DNA of 64,000 nucleotides from Eunapius fragilis (taxonomy: Eukaryota > Porifera > Demospongiae > Spongillida > Spongillidae): the NCBI GenBank assembly GCA_963681505.1, contig OY811985.1, positions 62,001 through 126,000 of the forward strand, in the 5' to 3' direction. Of this stretch, positions 48,413 to 58,534 are shown in pieces. The translations under genes and the position numbers were made by a program. Numbering within the stretch: the first letter of the stretch is position 1; the number at the start of each line of letters is the position of its first letter. The notes beneath the pieces are model-generated. The model was not told the DNA's origin. It saw only the letters and a list, made by a program, of their open reading frames with translations, and ran no database searches.

Positions 48413-48943
48413 CTAGTAGCGGTCAGGTGCTTGTCTAACTCGGGTTGATCTCCTCAAGGTCATCGGTGGAACTGGTGCTACCTCCTGAGGAACTGGTGCT
48501 ACCTCCTGAGGAAGGTTTACTGCCTCCTGTGGACCGGTGTCAGAGTCCTCTGGGATGATAACTGCATCTCTATCTTCTTCAGTGGCTGTGCTATCTGCTA
48601 GTGGTGCTGGGTCATAGGACAAATCTGAAGTTGGACCATCATCCATGATGTCTGGCTGAAGGGAGGTGTCCGTTGGTGCAACAGGATCAGTGTTAAGCTC
48701 ACCACCTACAACTGCAGCACGACTTCTAATATGATTCACGTGACGACGAACTACCACACCATCCTGCAATCTCACCTTGTAAGAAAGACTTCCTGTCAGT
48801 TCCACTACAATACCAGGAATCCATTTGTGTGGGTTGTGAAAGTCATATACATAAACTCTGTCCCCCAAGCTGAAAGTACGGGATACCATATTTGGTGTGT
48901 CATGACCTTGTTTCTGTCTTGCTTGACTTGACTCTACTTTATT
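48413..48943 (-). pseudogene. C-terminal tail of Gypsy integrase after in-frame stop
   Basis: Same frame as the upstream polyprotein but separated by one TAA (48944-48946). The first 18 codons read NKVESSQARQKQG..., then FSLGDRVYVYDF and GIVVELTGSLSYKVRL, the SH3-like GPY/F-type region found after the integrase core, followed by an acidic Pro-rich tail with a duplicated QEVAPVP and a final RRSTRVRQAP. Loss of this region from the main product should impair integration unless the stop is read through. The simplest reading is one nonsense mutation. Confidence 0.8.
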
Positions 48944-51900
48944 TTACAAGTCGGGATGTACTAGGTCCAACCGAGATCGAGGTCTCCTTCCGAACAGCAA
49001 CTCCGCTGGTGACAAACCGGTTGTACTATGTGGGGTGATTCTATAATGAAATAAGAACCTTGACAGCCTGGTTTCTATTGTGCCAATGCTGTTATGCCTT
49101 AAACCTTGCTTGAAAGTTTGCACAGCACGTTCCGCTAAACCATTAGTTGCTGGGTGATATGGTGCAGACTTAATATGCACAATCCCATTCTGTTCCATAA
49201 ATTCTCTAAACTCTTGACTAACAAAGGAGGGTCCATTGTCAGTCACAATTTTACAAGGAAGTCCGTGAGTAGCAAATATAGCCCTGAGTTTTTCGATTGT
49301 TGCTGAGGATGTAATTGTTTTCATCACTTGGACTTCCATCCATTTAGAATAAGCATCCACAAGCACTAAGTACATGTGACCCAAGAAAGGTCCCGCAAAA
49401 TCTAGGTGCAAACGAGACCAGGGTTGCTGTGGCCACTCCCACGGGTGCAGTGGAGCTACTGCCGGTAAAGACCTTGAAGATTGACACACATCGCACTTCC
49501 GCACCAGGTCTTCTATGTCACTGTCTAATTTAGGCCACCAAACATACCCACGAGCTAAACCCTTCATTTTGTTCATACCCAAATGGACCTCGTGTAACTC
49601 CTGCAGGATATTTGCTCTCCCTTGAGGTGGTATCACAACTCTTGCTCCCCACAACACGCACCCATCCAAAACACTAAGTTCTAACTTTCTAGTCACATAC
49701 GGTTTGAACTCCTCTGCTAAGTTGCTACTGGGCCATCCTGTCAAAAGAAATTGTCTCACCCGGGACAGTGTAGGATCCTTATCCGTCCACTTCCGTATTT
49801 GATTGGCTGTTGTGGCTGATGAGTTTAGCAGATCGATCAACCCCACCAATTCACCTGGGGTCTGTTGAGCTTTTGCATCACTGGTACAAGGACACGGCAA
49901 CCTACTGAGTGCATCAGCGTTACCATGTGTTATGCCTTCCTTGTACTTAATGGCAGAAAGCGTCAAAGCCCACCGTTGTACCCTAGCTGAAGCCATTGGT
50001 GGAATAGCATTTTTCTCACCAAGAATGTATATTAATGGCTTATGGTCTGACACAATAGTGAAGCTTCTTCCATACACATATTGATGGAATTTAGAAACTC
50101 CAAATATGATGGCCAAGGCTTCTTTGTCGAGCTGCGAGTACCCTTTTTCAGCCGCTGTCATTGATCGTGATGCGAACGCAATGGGTTTTTCTGACCCATC
50201 AGACATCACATGTGATAACACAGCACCCACTCCGTATGAGGATGCGTCACATGCTAACAGCAACGGCTTGTTCCCATCATAATGAACCAATAGAGCCGAT
50301 GACTGAAGCATTCTTTTAGCTCTGAGGAAAGCTTCCTCTTGCTCTTTACCCCATACCCACTTCTGTTTCTTTCGTAACAGTAGATACAGTGGTGCCAACG
50401 TGGATGATACGTTGGGTAAGAACTTAGAATAGTAATTAAGGAGTCCCAGAAATGATTTCAGCACTGTTACGCTTGTAGGTACAGGTGCATTGTGGATTGC
50501 TATGACCTTCTCTTCAGTAGGGTGCAATCCCTCCCTGTCGATTCTATGCCCTAAATACTCAACACTAGGTAGCATAAATGCACACTTAGCCCGGTTGAGT
50601 CGTAAGCCCGCTCCCTCGAGTTTACAAAGCACACTATCCAGATTAGCCAAATGTTCGTCGTTTGAAGATCCTGTAACCAATATGTCATCAAAGTACACGC
50701 ATGTACGCTGACACCCCTGTAGGATGGTTTCCATCGTACGTTGGAAAATTGCTGGAGCCGATGCTATACCAAATGTCAATCTGTTATACATAAAAAGCCC
50801 TTTGTGAGTGTTAATTGTGGTATAAGGCCTAGACTGCTCGTCTAGAACAATCTGCTGATATGCACTTGACAAATCTATTTTGGAGAACTTTTCACCTCCT
50901 CGTAAAACGGCAAACAACTCTTCAACACGTGGAATAGGGTATGTTTCTATCCTGGCTACACGATTCAGTGTTAATTTATAATCCCCGCAAATTCTTATCG
51001 AGCCATCAGCTTTCACCACCGGTACTATTGGGGCGGCCCACTCTGAAAATTGTACAGGTGTGATAATTCCTGCTAGCTCCAAGCGCTCTAGCTCTTTCTC
51101 TATCTTTTCCTTCATAATAAATGGGACTGAACGATATTTGTAGAAAGATGGAGCTGCTGTTGCTTCCACATGGACTTTTGCCACTACTCCTTTCACTGTG
51201 CCCAGCTCTTCTTTGAAAAGAGCTGCATGATTTTTAAGAATTTGCTCCCAACTGGAATGTTTTGCATTTGCAGAAATTAAACGAATGGCTCCCCAGTCTA
51301 ACTTCAAAGCACGCAACCAGTCACGTCCTAAAAGATTGGGCCCTCCTTGCCCAACAACTACCAAGGGGAGCTTTGTCTCTTGTCCTTTGTACATTACAGT
51401 AACATCTGCCACCCCTAAGACTTTAAGTGATTCTCCTGTATATGTACACAATTTGATATGTGTATCATGCAACACAGGGGCTACGGATTTGCCCCAAGTT
51501 GACTTGAATGCTTGTTGACTCATAACAGTTCTGGCTGCCCCCGTATCTATTTCCATTGACACAGGCACCCCATGTAATTTCAAGGTCACATAAAATGGGG
51601 CCTCCTTTGTGGCAAGGGTATACAAAGTACGCACAGATGGCTCTTCTAAGGGACTGTCCTCGTCAAGTGCTGCCACATCATGCCTACCCCTCTGTGGTGC
51701 ATTCAGTGTAGCTTTGCTCCGACACACCCTGGCAACATGCCCCCTCTTGCCACATTGACTACAGATCAAGTTTTTTGACCTACACTCATGAGCCAAATGG
51801 TTCCCACCACACCTATAACAATGTAGGCCCCTAGGCTTTTGTACAGTCTGCACCTGTTCATCTGACTTCGTAGCAGACTGCAATTCACTTGAACCTTTGT

Positions 51901-52399
51901 TAGCCAACTCCATTGATAAAGACAACTCTAATGCTTTCTTGAACGTCAGACCCCCTTCACCCAATAACCTTCGCTGTATTGAAGGGTTGTTAATCCCGCA
52001 CACCAAGCGGTCCCTTAAAACATCCTCCAACGACATGCCAAACTCGCAATGTTCCGACAATGCTCGCAATGCCGCTACAAAATCAGCAGTAGGCTCGACT
52101 TCCCCCCTTACTCGACAATTAAACTTAAACCTCTGAACAATAACAGATGGTTTCGGGTTAAGGTGAGTAGTGACTAGCGCAACTATGTCAGAGTATGATT
52201 TCTCACCTGGCTTCACAGGGGCCAGCAAACTTCGAATGAGGCGGTAAGTTGAGGACCCACAGACACTGAGTAGAATCGCACGCTTCTTCGTTTCGTCATC
52301 GACGTCGTTCGCCGCGAAGTACTGCTCCATACGCTCCACGTACGAAGGCCAGTCCTCGGAAGTTGAATCAAACTCGCTCAACTTGCCGTGATACGTCAT
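48944..52399 (-). CDS. Gypsy gag-pol polyprotein
   Basis: 1151 codons. Gag-like region residues 1-185. Two zinc knuckles at C194-C197-H201-C206 and C213-C216-H221-C226 (RNA binding). Aspartic protease at 285-287 (DTGA). Reverse transcriptase about 430-600 with YFDD at 569-572. RNase H from about 685 (LACDASSYGVGAVL). Integrase with an HHCC zinc region (HEVHLG...CDVCQ) and DDE residues in LHLDFAGPF, VTDNGPSF and NGLAERAV. All catalytic motifs I can check are present. The ATG at 52399 lies 43 nt inside the 5' LTR boundary, shortly after the primer site. It ends at TAA, after which the same frame continues. Expression is expected from the 5' LTR at 52442-52567. Confidence 0.93.
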   Translation of the reverse strand: MTYHGKLSEFDSTSEDWPSYVERMEQYFAANDVDDETKKRAILLSVCGSSTYRLIRSLLAPVKPGEKSYSDIVALVTTHLNPKPSVIVQRFKFNCRVRGEVEPTADFVAALRALSEHCEFGMSLEDVLRDRLVCGINNPSIQRRLLGEGGLTFKKALELSLSMELANKGSSELQSATKSDEQVQTVQKPRGLHCYRCGGNHLAHECRSKNLICSQCGKRGHVARVCRSKATLNAPQRGRHDVAALDEDSPLEEPSVRTLYTLATKEAPFYVTLKLHGVPVSMEIDTGAARTVMSQQAFKSTWGKSVAPVLHDTHIKLCTYTGESLKVLGVADVTVMYKGQETKLPLVVVGQGGPNLLGRDWLRALKLDWGAIRLISANAKHSSWEQILKNHAALFKEELGTVKGVVAKVHVEATAAPSFYKYRSVPFIMKEKIEKELERLELAGIITPVQFSEWAAPIVPVVKADGSIRICGDYKLTLNRVARIETYPIPRVEELFAVLRGGEKFSKIDLSSAYQQIVLDEQSRPYTTINTHKGLFMYNRLTFGIASAPAIFQRTMETILQGCQRTCVYFDDILVTGSSNDEHLANLDSVLCKLEGAGLRLNRAKCAFMLPSVEYLGHRIDREGLHPTEEKVIAIHNAPVPTSVTVLKSFLGLLNYYSKFLPNVSSTLAPLYLLLRKKQKWVWGKEQEEAFLRAKRMLQSSALLVHYDGNKPLLLACDASSYGVGAVLSHVMSDGSEKPIAFASRSMTAAEKGYSQLDKEALAIIFGVSKFHQYVYGRSFTIVSDHKPLIYILGEKNAIPPMASARVQRWALTLSAIKYKEGITHGNADALSRLPCPCTSDAKAQQTPGELVGLIDLLNSSATTANQIRKWTDKDPTLSRVRQFLLTGWPSSNLAEEFKPYVTRKLELSVLDGCVLWGARVVIPPQGRANILQELHEVHLGMNKMKGLARGYVWWPKLDSDIEDLVRKCDVCQSSRSLPAVAPLHPWEWPQQPWSRLHLDFAGPFLGHMYLVLVDAYSKWMEVQVMKTITSSATIEKLRAIFATHGLPCKIVTDNGPSFVSQEFREFMEQNGIVHIKSAPYHPATNGLAERAVQTFKQGLRHNSIGTIETRLSRFLFHYRITPHSTTGLSPAELLFGRRPRSRLDLVHPDL

Positions 52400-52426
52400 T
52401 TCGCGCCGACGTGCAGCTTACGTTTA

Positions 52427-52438
52427 CCCTCGTCGCCA
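52427..52438 (-). promoter_or_regulatory. tRNA primer-binding site
   Basis: TGGCGACGAGGG, starting four bases after the 5' LTR on the minus strand. The same 12 bases follow the LTR of the second Gypsy element (60899-60910), so both should use the same tRNA, with 3' end CCCTCGTCGCCA. Confidence 0.75.
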
Positions 52439-52441
52439 ATT

Positions 52442-52567
52442 TGTAGTGTCTTTGGACCCCCAAACTTGGCTCTCAGTCACGCTTCACTCATTAACAAAAA
52501 AGGAGCATTCAAATCAATGAGCATGCGCACAACTACACTCTAAATATACGTATGCCAATACATCACA
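52442..52567 (-). repeat. 5' LTR of Gypsy element
   Basis: 126 bp, no difference seen from 48218-48343. Confidence 0.93.
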
Positions 52568-52572
52568 ATTAG

Positions 52573-53139
52573 TTTACTGATAAACTCTACTTTGCAGTGT
52601 TTTATCTTGGTACACACTACGAAAACTGTTGCATGCATGGCACCAAATCGAAGGGTCTGATAAGTACAATGTTACTGTGTCGAGCATTTTGATGAGAAAT
52701 GAAAGGGTTAAACTATTAATTGGTTTGTAAGGTAGATCTCATAATTACTGTGTGCAGAAACTTCATAATTGCGCAATTTACTTTATAATATCATGTGGTC
52801 CATTATAGTGAACATTTATGTAAAATAAAAAAGTTGATTATTAATAACCACTGAGAACCAAAAACATTTTTGAGTAAGGCAGCCATTTTTAAGGTGGCTA
52901 TCACAGAGGTGTTGCTAAGTGGCCAAACCACAACTATCAAAACTTTGGCCACAGCAGTAACTACTGTAAATAACTAGCCCCAATACCTTATCACTGTTAG
53001 TAGTAATGCGCAGCGCTCGTTCTAAAAAGATCATTCTGGGATCTGAACAAGTAACTTGCTTAAATTGCAATGTAATCCATGCATACATCAAGGCACTACA
53101 CACACAAATACAACAAAATGTAATAGTTTATATGGATAC
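52573..53139. other. X2 interior, no gene recognised
   Basis: A/T-rich sequence right of the Gypsy insertion. No domain or repeat was identified. Confidence 0.35.
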
Positions 53140-53367
53140 TCATGCTTTTGCTGTAAGTGCACAGGTCGCTGCTGCAATTTCCTTGGCTGTTAAGTAATAG
53201 CTGCGTCCTGTAGCTGTTGAGGGGCTCACAAGTGTCAGTATGTCTGACGGGTCAACCTCCATCACATCCTGACGCTGTGGTGACCCATATGAATTTGAAG
53301 GCCCATATGAATTTGAAAGCTGCAACAAGTAAACTAGTGTTACATACCTTCCCACTTCCCAGATCAC
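53140..53367 (-). CDS. Possible exon with duplicated SNSYGP motif
   Basis: On the minus strand an acceptor CTTGTTGCAG is followed by LSNSYGPSNSYGSPQ, then EVDPSDILTLVSPSTATGRSYYLTAKEIAAATCALTAKA and TGA at 53140. Upstream and in phase is VTQIVMACDLGSGK ending at a GTATGT donor, also present in X1 (about 31786-31830). The gap between that donor and the acceptor is only 28 nt, too short for an ordinary intron; the frame is also open through it. No family recognised. Confidence 0.3.
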   Translation of the reverse strand: MIWEVGRYVTLVYLLQLSNSYGPSNSYGSPQRQDVMEVDPSDILTLVSPSTATGRSYYLTAKEIAAATCALTAKA

Positions 53368-54876
53368 ATGCCATGACGATTTGTGTCACCTGTGCACACC
53401 AACTTTTAATAATAGTACATGATAGACTTTACACTTGCACACTGCTACAGCAATCACACAAGGCTAGGCAAGGGGTTCAACCTGGAGATGAGCCCACATC
53501 TCCTTATGGGAAAACCTCTAGCAGGAAAAAAAAAACCCACCAAACATGTTGGAGAAAAAACCTCTAACTAGCACTGCCCAGCCACTTAGAACATATTCAA
53601 CTTAGAGTCCAACAGCTTCCACCATCTCTGTGCCCAGGGATCATCTGCTCTTGCGATAAGACACATACAGTGCTACCATTTGGCACTGATTAATGAACAA
53701 CCAAACAAAATAGAATTACTGCTGCCTACAAGTGTTGTGCATGCACAAACGCTTCGACTGAGCAACTGCCTCCAGCTGCTGCTTTTACCTGAGCTGCCAG
53801 CTGCCACTTAAAGCTGGCCCTGCCAATAACCAAGCACAACCCCACCATTTTACATGTACCATCCCCGGTCGATATCATGAGTACCAGCCCTATTTAGGTG
53901 GAAGCTCATTTTGTGTCTAATTCAATACTTTCAAACTGCAGGTCCCTAAGCGTGGAAAATTATTTTCAACAACACATAAAATTTTAATGTGTTTTCCAGT
54001 TTAGTTTTTTCCCTTGTGATAAAGACTTCATCCTGACCCTTCCTGCATGTACACACATAAAGACTTAGGGTACTGGTTTAAAGTAGATAAATTTGGAAAT
54101 GAAGTACTGATGTTAACCAGTTAGTCCATTTCATACGAAAGGGGTGTATTAAACTGTAGGTATGCATGCATACGTACACACGCACATACACACATCACAC
54201 ATACATACATCATATGCACAGCATGCATGCCTTCATAATACCTCATGTGCCTTGACAGAAAATACTTGCATACTAAAAATTTCATTACATTGGAGAGATG
54301 TACATGTTGCATGCAAGATATGACATTAGTAAGCAGTAATTCGAAGCCCAGAGACAGATCATCCTTTGCACCATGTACTAATGAAGTGCAGTTTTCTGAC
54401 CCCATGAAAAGATACTATGTGATGTGTCACACCTTCCACCTCTCTCATATTGTTCTTATTAGTTACCATGGCAACCTGATAGAGTACTCTGACCTTGTGC
54501 AACCATCTTAGAATTGTCAGTGCTGTTGTTGTACACACTTCATAGATATAGAAAGGTAGGGGTAGGTAGGGAGAGGGAGAGGGAGGGAGGGTGAGGAGGA
54601 AGGGTTCCATAAGGTCATAATTAAGGTGATTTATAATCTATGGCTAAACAGTCACATTTGATCACATTTCGTATGCCATTAAACAGGACGCTGACTGGCG
54701 ATTGAGGTATAGCTACGTAAAAACTTGAGACACACACTATTAATCTTCGTCAACACACACACACACACACACACATTATACTGTTTGTAGCATCGGGTAC
54801 ACACCACATGATACAGAACGCAACTAGGTACATACGCTTACAGGGCGTACGTGTTCCGTGCAGAGGGATCGATTCC
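53321..54876 (-). repeat. X2 right arm
   Basis: Close match to 31769-33240. Outer part is the inverse of 46835-47447. It has an extra AC-rich insertion at about 54140-54230 and another at 54415-54465 relative to X1. Contains the plus-strand exon copy ending at 54511. Confidence 0.75.
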
Positions 54877-54889
54877 TATGGTGTGGAAT

Positions 54890-55125
54890 CCGTGCCAAAA
54901 ATAGTAATTTATTTATGTGGGGGAAATTTTTCATGACATACCTCGTTAATCGTGCCAAAATTACGTTGCGGAGCTCGTGAGGGTGAAATTTTTCATGATG
55001 TACCTTGCGGAACACGTGAGGGTGAATTTTTTCATGATGTACCTCGCGAACTCATGAGGGTGAAATTTTTCATTAGGTACCTCGCGGAACTCGTGAGCTC
55101 CAAATGGTGAAATTATTTCCTCGCA
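54890..55125. repeat. About 40-53-bp tandem repeat
   Basis: Four to five imperfect units of GAACTCGTGAGGGTGAAATT plus TTTCATGATGTACCTCGC, starting right at the end of the X2 right arm. Confidence 0.75.
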
Positions 55126-57181
55126 AAATTACAGAGGTAGTACCTTTAATTAGAAACAAAACAGAAACGGCGTTCAATGGCTATATACTATATATATAGC
55201 TACCTTGCTAACGATAATGTATCAATCGCTTCGTTTCTTTTATTCTCAAGCTCCCCATAGTAGCCACAAATACTGTGCTAACTCATTAAACAAAGCAATG
55301 ACTGTATGCGAGCCATATTATTATACTACTTAGTCTACAGCCAAGTCAACATAGTTTTGATACATGCATGCATGCACTGGCTTGAAAACTGTACTATCAC
55401 CCTAGCCGCCCATATTCACTTAAGTCGTAACTCTAACACATATTATTCATGTGTGCTAGCTTGCACTAATGGAGTGGAAATATTGATATATATCGTGGCC
55501 TTCACTGTTCAGCAACGCCCAGAAGTGCTATAGAAGAAAAGAAAAAAAGAAATGCCGTGTATGCTCGAAAGATGAGTTTACTTGACTATTATCCACATAA
55601 AACACACGCACGCACACACATACACACACTCTCTCTCTCTCTCTCTCTCTCTTTCTCATTCACACGCAATGGGTTGAGGCAAGTTACTAAAATTCTCTGA
55701 CAACATCTGAGGATACATATAGGGTAATGCATATGCATAGTGCGTTCCAGATAACACCATGCTTGTCCTGTTCAATTCGTCCATGGGTTTTCACAGGGAC
55801 GGGTTTGAAGTTCGAACACCCCCCTCCCAAAGCGAGGTCACCTTTACCATTGAATTTGCTCCTTTCAAATCGTTAATTCAAATCAAGCTGTATTTTACAT
55901 AGTCCGGCGTAGCTATAAACGCTCGTGTGAATGTAGAGTCTGGGGTTGTTAATTCTATAATTGTAGGGATTAATTTTTTGTGTGAATTGCATTAGAAAAG
56001 GCTTTCCCTGTTGCCACAGTTTTCAAGAGCACATAACATTATAGCTGCTGGATGGATATGTCTGAAATATATTGCTGCCACTTGGTTCTGGATTTATTTA
56101 AGACAATAGGGCAAAGTCATAGTAGTGCATAGCTTGTTTTAACCTTTCGTGGTAAGAACCATGAATTTTAGTGCAGATTTCCTACGAAACAATACATGAC
56201 TGTTAACCTTGAAGTAAAATCTACATACCTGGCTTGCATGGTCATTATTGATTAACTTGCTTGACCCAGAAGTCAACTTCTAAAGCATCTATACACATAC
56301 CAAAAAAATAAAGGGTCATTTCAACTAGGCCATTCCCAAGGATGCTGTGGTGCCACTGGCATGAAATTGCAGGCTTTCACTGTTCTTTCACTTCACACAT
56401 ATACCACCATATCGAGAAATGAGCGGTCAACGGGAAACCTGAAAGTCTGGATTTTGGTCATTTGTAATTGTATGCTGTTGCTAATGTTTACCAAGGTTTA
56501 AATATGATTTTTGTTTGATTGTTCCGTTTTTTACTTTTGTGTAATATTCAAGAATTGTTCTACTGATTTTGTACGGAAAATTATAATACTTGATAATAAC
56601 TAACCAGCCCTAGGTGATACAACACTTGCGCCAACGGATCTATCTCAATCAGTATCACAGTTCATCAAATCAGTAAAAAAATGTATCCCTTTATATAGAA
56701 CTTTTCGCTTCCAAAAAGCAAAACAGTGCTTCCCATAGACAAGTATGCAATGTGCTATTTTTTTGACCTCATTACAATATTCCACAAAGAATAATTATTG
56801 ACACATAAAGATATTTCTAGTTGCGCCATTGGATTACTACTCTTCATACATTCTAGTATTTTATGACAGCTGAATATAATTTATTTCTCTTAAAATGTTC
56901 CTTCCTAACAATTTAAAAGTGAACAAGGTCCTCTGTTGGCCATAATAGAATTCACTGCTGAAAAAAATGGCGCTTACCAGCTGATGTCATCCATGGGCAT
57001 TGTAATACAAATTAATAACTTGTAGTTATTTTTATCGTGCCCTGTATACATATGGCTGGACAAAAGGGTCCATAATTAGACATTACCGTAAGCCATTGCG
57101 GCTAGATGCGCCATGGCCTCATTGATATGGTGTGTTTTGAGAGAGCTGCATCTTGTTCATTTAACATCAAATACCTGTTGA
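55126..57181. other. Unrecognised region
   Basis: Contains AC and CT microsatellites at 55606-55655 only. I found no exon with a recognisable motif, no transposon end and no tandem array elsewhere in it. It may be ordinary intergenic DNA. Confidence 0.35.
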
Positions 57182-57829
57182 CAGGGCGGATACAGGAATT
57201 GAATGAGGGGGGTGTCCATAATGAATTATTAATGAGGGGAGGGGTACAATAGCAGCTAGGGGGTATGGGGGAGCGCTGTAAGCTCCCCCATCGGGGTCTG
57301 GGGCGGAGCCCCAGGAGCCAACGCTTTTCGCATCATTTATTAGCTTCCAACAACCCATGCTTAGCACAGTATAGATGCATGCATCTAAAATGGTCATAAA
57401 TCGTGATTTGTGTGCATGATGTACGTAGCTCAGTCGCATTTAAACTATAATCAGGCCGGGTTACAAAGTACTTCATTTAAATATCGGCGAAAAAGGGTCT
57501 ATATCAAATAAGTGACCTCTACCACAACTTCTTTCATACGCACTTGAGACTAATTACGCGTACATTTCACTTGTACGCGTCAACTTCGGCGCTCGTTTCT
57601 AGAAAATTTATATTATTGCGTCAGGTCCAATGATACATGTGTACGCATGCAAGCATCCTGTATCTATTCAAAACCCGTACTATACAATGCTAAATACGTT
57701 ATTGTATCATGTGTCATGCAATGCATGTAAATCCGGGAAACTAACTTTTTTTAACACAGCAATATATATGAATGACATGACATGTACAAATGAAATGCAA
57801 TGACATGTACAAATGAAATGCAACATGGC

Positions 57830-58534
57830 TTACTCGAACAAAATACAAGATTTAAACATTCTTCTGTTATATTTACTAATATACTGTTGGCAAATTAGGT
57901 CAACATTAATTTCAATGTCATTATGCAGGTGCATTAGAGTTAGACCGGCAAGTCGCTCTGTAGTCATTGAACTTCGAATATAACTTTTTACTCTTCTGTA
58001 GCCAGAGAAAGACCTTTCAGCTTCACAGCTAGATACAGGAAGAGTACACCCTATTTTTAATAGTACTATGATATTTGGATACACGTCTGCATCACAGCTG
58101 ACAAAACTTGTAGACAGATCTTCAGGGATATCAGAAACTTCAGATCGTTTTGTCCAGTGCTTTTGCCACAACTTAATTTCACATAAAAGTGAAGAAGGTG
58201 AAGGCATGTCAAGTTTCCAAAAGAGCAAACCTTCCACTAATGGCTGTAAATTACTTAGTGTAATAATTATACTTGGAACTAAATTAAACAATTCATTACC
58301 TACTCTGTTCTCATGGTCAAATCTGCTACTCATTTCTTGATGTAAATGATCTAAAAATGGGACTGCAACATTCACACGGTAATAACCTTCAGGTGTAGCA
58401 CCATCTGTTGTGGCATTTGCACGATAAGTCTGTTTCCCAGCAATTCGTGGTACACTAATTTCACTACCAACAGCTTCCACAATTCTTTTAACATCTGAAA
58501 ACCAATCACAAAACTCTGTTTCAATATTCTCTCT
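57830..58534 (-). pseudogene. hAT transposase C-terminal part after in-frame stop
   Basis: 234 codons in the same frame as the upstream part, which ends NIKD then TAA. It continues RENIETEFCDWF and contains the hAT dimerisation region: LPVSSCEAERSFSGYRRVK and RLAGLTLMHLHNDIEI. Everything except the single stop is intact, so inactivation looks very recent or the stop is an individual allele. Confidence 0.85.

Larger units (their letters stand above)
48218..52567 (-). mobile_element. Full-length Ty3/Gypsy LTR retrotransposon
   Basis: 4350 bp between the 5-bp target duplication ATTAG (48213-48217, 52568-52572). Two 126-bp LTRs begin TG and end CA and are identical as far as I can read, so the insertion is recent. 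The order of domains on the minus strand is 5' LTR, primer site, gag-pol, polypurine tract, 3' LTR. Domain order RT-RNase H-integrase places it in Ty3/Gypsy. No envelope gene. Confidence 0.95.
46799..54876. mobile_element. Inverted-repeat element X2, host of a Gypsy insertion
   Basis: Left arm 46799-47760 and right arm 53321-54876 correspond to the two arms of X1. Without the 4350-bp Gypsy element and its 5-bp duplication it would be about 3.7 kb. Its left end abuts E4 and both outer ends are shorter than in X1. It carries the truncated G-rich MITE 47778-47985 and the shared internal block 47987-48062. Confidence 0.5.

Noticed and set aside
50490-52136. Plus-strand open frames within the Gypsy element
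   Set aside because: Shadows of the gag-pol frame on the opposite strand with no motifs.
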